The notes beneath the pieces were generated by a model that saw only the letters and a list, made by a program, of their open reading frames with translations, was not told the origin of the DNA and searched no databases. 15,866 bases of DNA. Origin: an uncultured Mesorhizobium sp. Its GTDB lineage: Bacteria; Pseudomonadota; Alphaproteobacteria; Rhizobiales; Rhizobiaceae. Position 1 is the stretch's first letter, and the number at the start of each line of letters is the position of its first letter. The position numbers and the translations under genes were made by a program. Positions 1-7,630 of this stretch are shown piece by piece. Location: the NCBI GenBank assembly GCA_950071955.1, contig CATMOC010000017.1:1-15866 (forward strand), read 5' to 3'.

Positions 1-642
<642 letters not shown>

Positions 643-650
643 GCGGGAAC

Positions 651-1001
651 ATGGAAAAGGCAAACGGTATTCTGTGGGAAGTCTCGGCGTGGGAGTTCGT
701 CTTCGTGACGATCATCCTGGCGGGCGCGGCGGCCTTCATGACGGGACGTTCAGCGGCGAATGTCTGGTTGGAGAAGCGGCAGTTGGTCGTCTATCTCGTC
801 CTGCTCGCCGCCGCGACGCGGTTCATCCATTTCGCGCTGTTTTCCGGCAGCCTCCTGACGATCTACTACTATGTGATCGATCTCGCGGTGCTGCTCGTCA
901 TCGGGTTCGCCGGCATGCGCATGACGCGTTCTAAGCAGATGGCCACGCAATACGGCTTTGCATTCGACCGCGCAGGACCCTTCGGGTGGAAGCGGCGCTG
1001 A
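651..1001 (+). CDS. DUF6867 family small inner-membrane protein next to liv transporter
   Basis: A 116-residue protein with three predicted membrane segments, around residues 9-32, 42-62 and 68-92. A short polar tail ends in GPFGWKRR. It resembles the DUF6867 family, which I recall sitting beside liv genes in Rhizobiales; that family name comes from memory. No enzymatic motif is visible. The ATG follows the livF stop by 8 bases, with a GCGGGA ribosome-binding stretch just before it, so translation is probably coupled to livF. The position between transporter ATPase and binding protein suggests an accessory role in the permease complex, but this is inference. A longer plus-strand frame starting at 623 covers the same bases and is judged a shadow because it lacks the membrane pattern. 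Confidence 0.82.
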   Translation: MEKANGILWEVSAWEFVFVTIILAGAAAFMTGRSAANVWLEKRQLVVYLVLLAAATRFIHFALFSGSLLTIYYYVIDLAVLLVIGFAGMRMTRSKQMATQYGFAFDRAGPFGWKRR

Positions 1002-1174
1002 GCACGGCGGCGGCACGGCCGTTTACGAAGTTCGACCTGGAGCCTTTATTTCGCTGAAGAAGTGGGCTTTTATGTCGGCAAGCGGGAAGGGAACACCCGC
1101 ACACATCCGGTCCGGGGAGACCAAACACCCTCACGGCCGGTTCAGGCATTCCTCAGGTGTTTAAGGGAGTTATC

Positions 1175-2275
1175 ATGAAGAAATCACTCTTGGCAGGCGT
1201 TGCGCTGACCTTCGCAATGTCTTCCGCCGCATATGCGGACATCCTTATCGGTACCGCCGGTCCGATGACCGGACAGTATGCGTCGTTCGGCGCGCAGATG
1301 AAGGCGGGCGCCGAGCAGGCCGTCGAGGACATCAACGCAGCCGGCGGCGTCAACGGCGAGATGCTCAAGCTGTTCATCGGCGACGATGCCTGCGATCCCA
1401 AGCAGGCCGTGGCCGTCGCCAACCAGGCGGCCGGCGAAGGCGTGGTCTTCATGGCCGGCCACTTCTGCTCGGGCTCGTCGATCCCAGCTTCGGCCGTCTA
1501 CGCCGAGGAAGGCATCGTCCAGATCTCGCCGGCATCGACCAATCCGAAGTTCACCGACGAGCGTCCGGGCGAAGGCATCTTCCGTGTCTGCGGCCGCGAC
1601 GACCAGCAGGGCGCGGTTGCCGGCCAGTTCCTTGTCGACAACTTCGCCGACAAGAAGGTTGCCTTCGTCCACGACAAGACCGCCTACGGCAAGGGCCTTG
1701 CCGACGCCACCATGGCGGCCTACGAGGCGGCGGGCGGCAAGCCGGCTCTCTACGAAGCCTATACGGCCGGTGAGAAGGACTACACCGCTCTCGTGTCGAA
1801 GCTGAAGTCCGAAGGCGTCGGCGTTCTCTATGTCGGCGGCTATCACACGGAAGCCGGCCTGATGGCCCGCCAGATGCGCGAGCAGGGCATGGACACCGTG
1901 CTGGTGTCGGGCGACGCGCTCGTCACCGACGAGTACTGGGCGATCACCGGCGATGCCGGCGAAGGCACGCTCATGACCTTCTCGCCCGACCCGCGCAAGA
2001 ACGAGATCGCGGCTCCGCTGGTCGAGAAGTTCCGCGCCAAGGGCATCGAGCCGGAAGGCTACGTGCTTTATACCTACGCCGCCATCCAGGCCTGGGTTTC
2101 GGCCGCTACGAAGGCGGGCTCGACCGACTTCGAACCGGTGGTGGCCGCTCTCAACGACGGCGCCTTCGACACCGTGCTCGGCTCGCTCGAATTCGACGAC
2201 AAGGGCGACGTGACCCTGCCCGGCTATGTGTTCTACGAGTGGAAGGACGGCAACTACGACTATCTGGTGCAGTAG
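1175..2275 (+). CDS. Branched-chain amino acid ABC transporter substrate-binding protein (LivJ/LivK type)
   Basis: A 366-residue periplasmic binding protein of the Leu/Ile/Val-binding family (type 1 periplasmic fold). It captures the amino acid and delivers it to the LivHMGF permease. The ATG at 1175 is preferred over an upstream GTG at 1157 for two reasons. AAGGGAG lies 5 bases before it. It also opens a proper Sec signal peptide, MKKSLLAG then a hydrophobic run to AYA, with cleavage expected before DILIG. The mature start, ILIGTAGPMTGQYASFG, is the family's first strand and ligand loop. A Cys pair in the DDACDPK and GHFCSGSS segments matches the usual disulfide. It is separated from DUF6867 by 173 bases with no recognisable gene, so it may have its own promoter, which would suit the higher amount needed of binding protein. 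A strong hairpin follows the stop. Confidence 0.94.
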   Translation: MKKSLLAGVALTFAMSSAAYADILIGTAGPMTGQYASFGAQMKAGAEQAVEDINAAGGVNGEMLKLFIGDDACDPKQAVAVANQAAGEGVVFMAGHFCSGSSIPASAVYAEEGIVQISPASTNPKFTDERPGEGIFRVCGRDDQQGAVAGQFLVDNFADKKVAFVHDKTAYGKGLADATMAAYEAAGGKPALYEAYTAGEKDYTALVSKLKSEGVGVLYVGGYHTEAGLMARQMREQGMDTVLVSGDALVTDEYWAITGDAGEGTLMTFSPDPRKNEIAAPLVEKFRAKGIEPEGYVLYTYAAIQAWVSAATKAGSTDFEPVVAALNDGAFDTVLGSLEFDDKGDVTLPGYVFYEWKDGNYDYLVQ

Positions 2276-2305
2276 GCTTCAGACCTGATCCTTCATTGGA
2301 TATCG

Positions 2306-2331
2306 GGCCCGGCGCAGCGATGCGCCGGGCC
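2306..2331 (+). terminator. Hairpin terminator after the binding-protein gene
   Basis: A perfect 11-bp GC-rich stem (GGCCCGGCGCA paired with TGCGCCGGGCC) with the tetraloop GCGA begins 30 bases after the binding-protein stop. It is followed by TTCGCATTC, which is only a weak T-rich tail. It probably ends the liv transcript. It lies just past the minus-strand higA stop at 2339, so it may also serve in the other direction. Confidence 0.8.
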
Positions 2332-2338
2332 TTCGCAT

Positions 2339-2728
2339 TCAGGCTGCCTTGCCCGAAGAGGCGCCTGTGCCGATGAGAAGATCGGCAGGCATCTTCCACT
2401 CCCGCACCAGCATGTTCATCATGTCGACCGTGAGTTCCCTCTTTCCGAGCAGGATTTCGGACGCGCGCGACCGGTAGCCCAGCAGGTTCGCGAGATCCGA
2501 TTGTGACTTTCCCGTCAGCGCCATGAATTCCTTTAGCGCTTCGACTGGCGTCATCGTGCCCGATTCCATCGGCCAGTGCTGGCGTTCGTAGGCTTCGATC
2601 AGCGTCGCCAGAACATCGAACCGGTCCGCTTCGGGCGTGCCTTCCTCCGGCTCGTGATCGAAGTACCGCCCGATCTCGGAGAGAGCCCAGGCGTGATCGG
2701 CTTCGTTTCTAATGGGACGAATGTTCAT
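2339..2728 (-). CDS. higA: HigA-type antitoxin, XRE helix-turn-helix
   Basis: A 129-residue antitoxin partner of the upstream HigB-like toxin. The C-terminal half holds an XRE/Cro-type helix-turn-helix, from about ALKEFMALTGKSQSDLANLLGYRSRASEILLGKRELT to the domain end. The acidic N-terminal half probably contacts the toxin. The family binds the toxin and represses its own operon. The ATG at 2728 is preferred over one at 2755: GGAG sits 7 bases before 2728, whereas the GGAG before 2755 is only one base away. With that start the gene overlaps the toxin's last 20 bases, a layout that couples translation. The toxin-first order is the usual one for HigBA, unlike most type II systems. Function is assigned by family resemblance. 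Confidence 0.87.
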   Translation of the reverse strand: MNIRPIRNEADHAWALSEIGRYFDHEPEEGTPEADRFDVLATLIEAYERQHWPMESGTMTPVEALKEFMALTGKSQSDLANLLGYRSRASEILLGKRELTVDMMNMLVREWKMPADLLIGTGASSGKAA

Positions 2729-3023
2729 TGACTGTCTCCGGGTCGATTTTGTCATACTCCGCGTGTGTTCCCACGAACTTCACCAGAACCCGGCGATATC
2801 GGTAGGACACGTGCACGATGAGCCGGAACTTGTTGCCACCGACATCGAAGATTGCCCGGTTGTCCGCAACGAAATCGACATTGGCACCAAATCGAGATTT
2901 GACGTCCTTCGGTCCAATCCATGAGGCACTTTCCACGACGGAGAGCCACACGCGCAACGGCTTTTCTGCCGCCGGATGCCGTTGCCAGAAGGCCCGCAAG
3001 GTGGAGCGCGACAGAACCTGCAT
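2709..3023 (-). CDS. higB: HigB-like mRNA interferase toxin
   Basis: A 104-residue protein with the features of the HigB toxin family (RelE fold): a Trp-rich helical start, a central GGNKFRLIVHVSYRYRRVLVKF strand pair, and the closing GTHAEYDKID motif. Members cleave mRNA at the ribosome and are neutralised by the cognate HigA encoded immediately downstream. The ATG at 3023 opens the frame directly at the end of the predicted promoter, and no ribosome-binding sequence precedes it. The transcript may therefore be almost leaderless. The frame looks intact with no disruption, so the toxin may be active. The pair sits between two core genes (liv binding protein and pyc), as expected for a mobile accessory module. 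Confidence 0.88.
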   Translation of the reverse strand: MQVLSRSTLRAFWQRHPAAEKPLRVWLSVVESASWIGPKDVKSRFGANVDFVADNRAIFDVGGNKFRLIVHVSYRYRRVLVKFVGTHAEYDKIDPETVNEHSSH

Positions 3024-3030
3024 GAGGCCA

Positions 3031-3059
3031 ATCTAAGCATGTAACCAATTTGGTTGCAA
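3031..3059 (-). promoter_or_regulatory. Candidate higBA promoter
   Basis: On the minus strand a -35-like TTGCAA (3059-3054) is followed after 17 bases by a -10-like TTAGAT (3036-3031). Matches to consensus are partial (4/6 and 3/6). The predicted start point lies about 7 bases downstream, near 3024, against the toxin ATG at 3023. Confidence 0.5.
3040..3058. promoter_or_regulatory. Palindromic operator inside the higBA promoter
   Basis: AACCA-ATT-TGGTT (3043-3055) is a perfect 5-bp inverted repeat about a 3-base centre. Counting the flanks TGT and GCA, 7 of 8 positions are symmetric. It lies between the putative -35 and -10 elements of higBA. HigA antitoxins bind such palindromes to repress their own promoter, so this is the best operator candidate; binding itself is inferred. 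Confidence 0.6.
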
Positions 3060-3079
3060 GAAGTGGTTCGAGCGATCGG

Positions 3080-3095
3080 TTTGCACTGCAGCAAA
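3080..3095. promoter_or_regulatory. Inverted repeat upstream of pyc
   Basis: TTTGC-ACTGCA-GCAAA is a perfect 5-bp inverted repeat with a 6-base centre, 52 bases before the pyc start codon. It overlaps a TTGCAC that could act as a -35 element. It could be an operator for pyc, or chance; no regulator is known for it. Confidence 0.3.
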
Positions 3096-3147
3096 TTCTC
3101 GCTAAGGATAAGCGACTTCCTTCTTCAGCGCCGCCGGAGACCGCCTC

Positions 3148-6100
3148 GTGATCAAGAAGATCCTCGTCGCCAACCGTTCCGAAATCGCGATCCGCATCTT
3201 CCGAGCCGCCAATGAACTCGACATCCGCACCGTCGCCATCTGGGCGGAAGAGGACAAGTACTCGCTGCACCGCTTCAAGGCGGATGAATCCTACCCGATC
3301 GGCCGCGGACCGCACCTTCCGAAGGACATGGGTCCGATCGAAAGCTACCTGTCGATCGACGAGGTGATCCGGGTTGCGAAACTGTCGGGCGCGGACGCCA
3401 TCCATCCCGGATACGGCCTTCTTTCGGAGAGCCCCGAATTCGCCGACGCCTGCGCGGCGAACGGCATCGTCTTCATCGGTCCGAAGCCGGAAACGATGCG
3501 CCGCCTGGGCAACAAGGTCGCCGCGCGCAACCTTGCCATCGAGATCGGCGTGCCGGTCGTCCCGGCAACCGGACCGCTGCCGGACGATCCCGAGGCGATC
3601 AAGGCGCTGGCCGCCGACGTCGGATATCCCGTCATGCTCAAGGCTTCCTGGGGCGGCGGCGGTCGCGGCATGCGCTCGATCCGCTCCGAGGCCGACCTCC
3701 TGCGCGAGGTGACCGAGGGCAAGCGCGAAGCCAAGGCCGCCTTCGGGAAGGACGAGGTCTACCTGGAAAAGCTCATCGAGCGCGCGCGCCACGTCGAGGT
3801 GCAGGTGCTGGGCGACACGCATGGAAACGCCGTGCATCTGTTCGAGCGCGATTGCTCCATCCAGCGGCGCAACCAGAAAGTCGTCGAGCGCGCGCCGGCC
3901 CCCTACCTCTCGCAGGAACTGCGCAACGAACTGTGCGGCTATGCCCTGAAACTTGCCAAGGACACCGCCTACATCGGCGCCGGTACGGTGGAGTTCCTCC
4001 AGGACGCCGATACCGGCAAGTTCTACTTCATCGAGGTCAACCCGCGCATCCAGGTCGAGCACACGGTCACAGAGGAAGTGACGGGCATCGACATCGTCAA
4101 GGCGCAGATCCACATCCTCGACGGCTTCGCCATCGGCACGCCGGAATCTGGGGTTCCCGCGCAAGCCGACATCAAGCTCAACGGTCACGCGCTCCAGTGC
4201 CGTATCACCACGGAAGACCCCGAGCAGAACTTCATCCCCGACTACGGCCGCATCACCGCCTACCGCGGCGCTACCGGCTTCGGCATCCGTCTCGACGGCG
4301 GCACGGCCTATTCCGGCGCCGTCATCACCCGCTTCTACGATCCGTTGCTTGAGAAGGTCACGGCCTGGGCGCCCACCGCGGACGAGGCACGCAAACGCAT
4401 GGACCGCGCCCTGCGCGAATTCCGCATCCGCGGCGTGGCGACCAACCTCACCTTCCTGGAAGCGATCATCAGCCACCCGGATTTCCGCGACAATGCGTAT
4501 ACGACCCGCTTCATCGATACCACGCCGGAGCTCTTCACGCAGGTGAAGCGGCGCGACCGCGCGACCAAGCTCGTCAACTACCTCGCAGACGTCACCGTCA
4601 ATGGCCATCCCGAAGCACGCGGACGGCCGCGCCCCAACCCGGATGCCGCGGCCCCCGTCGTGCCGTTCGTCGGCGGCGAGGTTCCCGACGGGAGCAAGCA
4701 GCTGCTCGACCGCCTCGGCCCGCAGAAGTTCGCGGCGTGGATGCGCCAGCAACAGCGCGTGCTCATCACCGATACGACAATGCGCGACGGCCACCAGTCG
4801 CTGCTGGCCACGCGCATGCGGACATACGACATCGGCCGGATCGCCGGCGCCTATGCGCGCGCGCTGCCGCAGCTCCTGTCGCTCGAATGCTGGGGCGGCG
4901 CCACGTTCGACGTCGCCATGCGCTTTCTCACCGAGGATCCCTGGGAGCGGCTGGACGAGGTGCGCAAGGGCGCGCCGAACCTGCTCCTCCAGATGCTGCT
5001 ACGCGGCGCCAACGGCGTCGGCTACACCAACTATCCCGACAACGTCGTCCGGCATTTCGTCAGGCAGGCGGCGGCGGGGGGCATCGACCTCTTCCGCGTC
5101 TTCGACTGCCTGAACTGGGTCGAGAACATGCGCGTCGCCATGGACGCGGTGGTCGGGGAAGGCAAGCTCTGCGAGGCGACCATCTGCTATACGGGCGACA
5201 TATTGGACCCGGCCCGATCCAAGTACGACCTCAAATACTATGCCGCGCTGGCCAAGGAGCTGGAGGCGGCGGGCGCCCACATCATTGCGGTCAAGGACAT
5301 GGCCGGGTTGCTGAAGCCCGGCGCCGCGCGCGTGCTCTTCAAAGCGTTGCGCGAGGAGACCGCGCTGCCGATCCATTTCCATACGCACGACACGTCCGGC
5401 ATTTCCGCCGCCACCGTGCTCGCGGCGATCGAAAGCGGTGTGGACGCCGTTGACACCGCGATGGACGCATTGTCGGGCAATACCTCGCAGCCCTGTCTCG
5501 GCTCGATCGTCGAGGCGCTCAAGGGAAGCGACCGCGATCCGGGGCTCGACCCGGCCTGGATCCGCAGGATTTCCTTCTACTGGGAGGCGGTGCGCAACCA
5601 GTACGCCGCCTTCGAGAGCGATCTCAAGGGACCGGCCTCGGAGGTCTATTTGCACGAGATGCCGGGCGGCCAGTTCACCAATCTGAAGGAGCAGGCCCGC
5701 TCGCTTGGCCTGGAGACGCGGTGGCACGAGGTGGCGCAGGCCTATCACGACGTGAACCTGATGTTCGGCGACATTGTCAAGGTGACGCCGTCATCCAAGG
5801 TGGTCGGCGACATGGCGCTGATGATGGTGAGCCAGGACCTGACGGTGGCCGACGTGGAGAATCCGGGCAGAGACATCGCCTTCCCGGATTCTGTCGTCTC
5901 CATGCTGCGCGGCGATCTGGGACAGTCGCCGGGCGGTTGGCCGGAGGCTTTGCAGAGGAAGGCGCTGAAGGGCGAGAAGCCGATCACGGTGCGTCCCGGA
6001 TCGCTGCTGAAGCCGGCCGACCTTCCCGCCGTACGCGCCGATGTGGAAGAGAAGGTCGGCCGCGAGATCAGCGAGTTCGAATTCGCCTCATCGCTCATGT

Positions 6101-6606
6101 ATCCGAAGGTGTTCGCCGATTTCGCCGCCGCACAGGAGGCCTACGGCCCCGTCAGCGTACTGCCCACGCCGACCTACTTCTACGGAATGTCACCCGAGGA
6201 GGAGATCTTCGTCGACATCGAGCGCGGCAAGACGCTGGTGATCCGCTGCCTTGCCGTCGGCGAACCGGACGAGAAGGGGATGGTCACGGTCTTCTTCGAA
6301 CTCAACGGCCAGCCGCGCCGCGTGAAGGTGCCGGACCGGGCCCATGGCGCCTCGAACGGCAAGGCGCGGCGCAAGGCTGAGCCCGGCAACGACCTGCATG
6401 TGGGGGCGCCGATGCCGGGGGTGGTGTCGACGCTCGCGGTCGCGGCGGGCCAGGAGGTTAAGGCCGGCGACGTGCTCTTGTCGATCGAAGCGATGAAGAT
6501 GGAGACGGCGCTGCACGCCGAACGCGACGGAAAGATCGCCGAAGTTCTGGTGCATGCCGGAGACCAGATCGACGCCAAGGACCTGCTGGTCGCCTACGCC
6601 GAATGA
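3148..6606 (+). CDS. pyc: Pyruvate carboxylase, single-chain biotin enzyme
   Basis: It makes oxaloacetate from pyruvate, bicarbonate and ATP in the cytoplasm, refilling the TCA cycle and supplying aspartate. Its 1152 residues hold, in order, biotin carboxylase (about 1-455, Gly loop GGGGRGM 169-175), carboxyltransferase (about 535-800, DTTMRDGHQS 542-551, carboxylated-lysine candidate Lys716 in VKDMAGLLKP), a conserved PYC/OADA region (about 820-1030) and the biotin domain (about 1075-1150, AMKMET with Lys1117). I recall the R. etli enzyme as 1154 residues with Lys718 and Lys1119, an exact two-residue offset. The start is GTG with GGAGA seven bases upstream, and homologous sequence (KILVANRSEIAIRI) begins immediately. 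The gene looks intact. It stands alone, divergent from higBA, and ends at a hairpin shared with the next gene. The family is usually activated by acetyl-CoA. Confidence 0.98.
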   Translation: MIKKILVANRSEIAIRIFRAANELDIRTVAIWAEEDKYSLHRFKADESYPIGRGPHLPKDMGPIESYLSIDEVIRVAKLSGADAIHPGYGLLSESPEFADACAANGIVFIGPKPETMRRLGNKVAARNLAIEIGVPVVPATGPLPDDPEAIKALAADVGYPVMLKASWGGGGRGMRSIRSEADLLREVTEGKREAKAAFGKDEVYLEKLIERARHVEVQVLGDTHGNAVHLFERDCSIQRRNQKVVERAPAPYLSQELRNELCGYALKLAKDTAYIGAGTVEFLQDADTGKFYFIEVNPRIQVEHTVTEEVTGIDIVKAQIHILDGFAIGTPESGVPAQADIKLNGHALQCRITTEDPEQNFIPDYGRITAYRGATGFGIRLDGGTAYSGAVITRFYDPLLEKVTAWAPTADEARKRMDRALREFRIRGVATNLTFLEAIISHPDFRDNAYTTRFIDTTPELFTQVKRRDRATKLVNYLADVTVNGHPEARGRPRPNPDAAAPVVPFVGGEVPDGSKQLLDRLGPQKFAAWMRQQQRVLITDTTMRDGHQSLLATRMRTYDIGRIAGAYARALPQLLSLECWGGATFDVAMRFLTEDPWERLDEVRKGAPNLLLQMLLRGANGVGYTNYPDNVVRHFVRQAAAGGIDLFRVFDCLNWVENMRVAMDAVVGEGKLCEATICYTGDILDPARSKYDLKYYAALAKELEAAGAHIIAVKDMAGLLKPGAARVLFKALREETALPIHFHTHDTSGISAATVLAAIESGVDAVDTAMDALSGNTSQPCLGSIVEALKGSDRDPGLDPAWIRRISFYWEAVRNQYAAFESDLKGPASEVYLHEMPGGQFTNLKEQARSLGLETRWHEVAQAYHDVNLMFGDIVKVTPSSKVVGDMALMMVSQDLTVADVENPGRDIAFPDSVVSMLRGDLGQSPGGWPEALQRKALKGEKPITVRPGSLLKPADLPAVRADVEEKVGREISEFEFASSLMYPKVFADFAAAQEAYGPVSVLPTPTYFYGMSPEEEIFVDIERGKTLVIRCLAVGEPDEKGMVTVFFELNGQPRRVKVPDRAHGASNGKARRKAEPGNDLHVGAPMPGVVSTLAVAAGQEVKAGDVLLSIEAMKMETALHAERDGKIAEVLVHAGDQIDAKDLLVAYAE

Positions 6607-6633
6607 ATCGGGCCGCCCGAGGCGGACCCGATT
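6606..6633. terminator. Bidirectional hairpin between pyc and the lytic transglycosylase
   Basis: AATCGGGCCGCC (6606-6617) pairs with GGCGGACCCGATT (6621-6633) around a CGA loop, giving 12 base pairs with one bulged A. It begins at the last base of the pyc stop codon. The opposite gene's stop is about 27 bases away at 6660. A, T and G/C ends flank both sides, so it can end transcription from either strand. Confidence 0.72.
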
Positions 6634-6659
6634 GTTCGGTGATCGCGAGCGACGGCCGG

Positions 6660-7466
6660 TCAGCCGTCGATCTGCTTCGCCATGATGGCGATCGCCTGTT
6701 GGTACACGGTCGCGGCGTTCCAGCCCTGGATGGCGCGGTAGTTTGGCTGCCCCGGCTGGTAGCCGGCGCCCGGCCGCCAGCCGTGGGCACGCAGGAAATT
6801 CGCGGTCGAGGCCAGTGCGTCGGCGGTCGAGCCGACCAGGTCGATGCGCCCGTTGCCGTCGCCGTCGACCCCGTAGCGCAGGATGCTGCCCGGCAGGAAC
6901 TGCGTCTGGCCGAGTTCGCCGTGCTTGGCGCCGACCGAATTCGCCGACACCACGCCGCGATCCACGAGTTCCAGGGCCGCGAGCAGATGGCCGGTGAAGA
7001 AATCGGACCGTCGGCAATCATAGGCGAGCGTGGCGGTCGCCGAGATCAGGTTGGTATCGCCCATGAAGCCGCCAAAGGCCGTCTCCATGCCCCAGATGGC
7101 GATCAGCGGGCCAGCCGGAACGCCATGGCGCGCCTCGAGGTTGGCGAAAAGCTTCGCGTTCTGCGCCTTCAGCTTCTTGCCCTTGGCAACGATGGTCGTG
7201 GCGCCGCGAACCTGCATGAACTTCTCGAGCGAGTACTTGAAGCTCTTCTGGCCGCGATCGGCATTGATCGTGCCCTGCGAATAGCGGGCGCCCTGTAAAG
7301 CCGCCAGTCCGCGCTGCCCGACCCCGGCCCTGGCGGCCTCCGCTGCCATCTGCTGTTTCCAGTTGTCGAAGCCCGCAGACGTATTGCCGCAAGTGGCTGC
7401 GTTCGCAGCCCCCGTCGCCAGTCCCAGCGCCAGGAGCGCTGCCGCGAAAATTCCGCCTTTCGGCAT
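6660..7466 (-). CDS. MltB-type lytic murein transglycosylase, periplasmic
   Basis: A 268-residue enzyme that cleaves peptidoglycan between MurNAc and GlcNAc to form 1,6-anhydro ends, acting in the periplasm. A Sec signal peptide covers about residues 1-23 (hydrophobic run ending ANA). No lipobox Cys follows, so it is probably soluble rather than a lipoprotein like E. coli MltB. The catalytic Glu is expected at residue 128 in IWGMETAFGG, which matches the MltB G-x-E-T pattern. The GELGQTQFLPGS segment is the family's substrate-binding loop. The Asp/Asn-rich DGDGNGRIDLV loop resembles the calcium-binding EF-hand-like loop of Slt35/MltB. The protein stops shortly after and lacks the C-terminal peptidoglycan-binding domain of longer relatives. 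It converges on pyc and diverges from the FAD enzyme. Confidence 0.92.
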   Translation of the reverse strand: MPKGGIFAAALLALGLATGAANAATCGNTSAGFDNWKQQMAAEAARAGVGQRGLAALQGARYSQGTINADRGQKSFKYSLEKFMQVRGATTIVAKGKKLKAQNAKLFANLEARHGVPAGPLIAIWGMETAFGGFMGDTNLISATATLAYDCRRSDFFTGHLLAALELVDRGVVSANSVGAKHGELGQTQFLPGSILRYGVDGDGNGRIDLVGSTADALASTANFLRAHGWRPGAGYQPGQPNYRAIQGWNAATVYQQAIAIMAKQIDG

Positions 7467-7522
7467 CTATGCCATCTCCATCTCTCGCAAGATGCACGTA
7501 GCCAGGTCGCGCCCAGCGCGGT

Positions 7523-7545
7523 GCATCCGATGATAATATCGGTGC
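7523..7545. promoter_or_regulatory. Inverted repeat in the divergent mltB-like/FAD-enzyme promoter region
   Basis: GCA(T)CCGAT and ATCGGTGC are inverted repeats of eight base pairs with one bulged T, around the AT-rich centre GATAAT. GATAAT also matches a -10 element at 5 of 6 positions on the plus strand, and the opposite strand reads TATTAT. No clear -35 accompanies either. It lies in the 164-base gap between two divergent genes, where a regulator could control both. Confidence 0.3.
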
Positions 7546-7630
7546 GGAATCTCGTTAGCCCATTCCCGCACGTGCGCCATTGGCACACAATCACGTCCAA
7601 TCTTTGTCATATCGAAACGGGAATGGCGAG

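Noticed and set aside
1002..1174. Possible regulatory RNA or promoter in the 173-base gap before the liv binding protein
   Set aside because: No convincing promoter pair, terminator or conserved RNA pattern could be read; only the ribosome binding site before 1175 is clear.
2729..2755. Longer HigA starting at ATG 2755
   Set aside because: The ribosome binding site is one base from that codon, while ATG 2728 has GGAG at a normal distance.
2752..4794. 680-codon open frame on the minus strand opposite pyc
   Set aside because: It lies antisense to a well-conserved enzyme, and its product is rich in Arg, Asp and Val with no recognisable motif. High-GC coding DNA commonly produces such frames.
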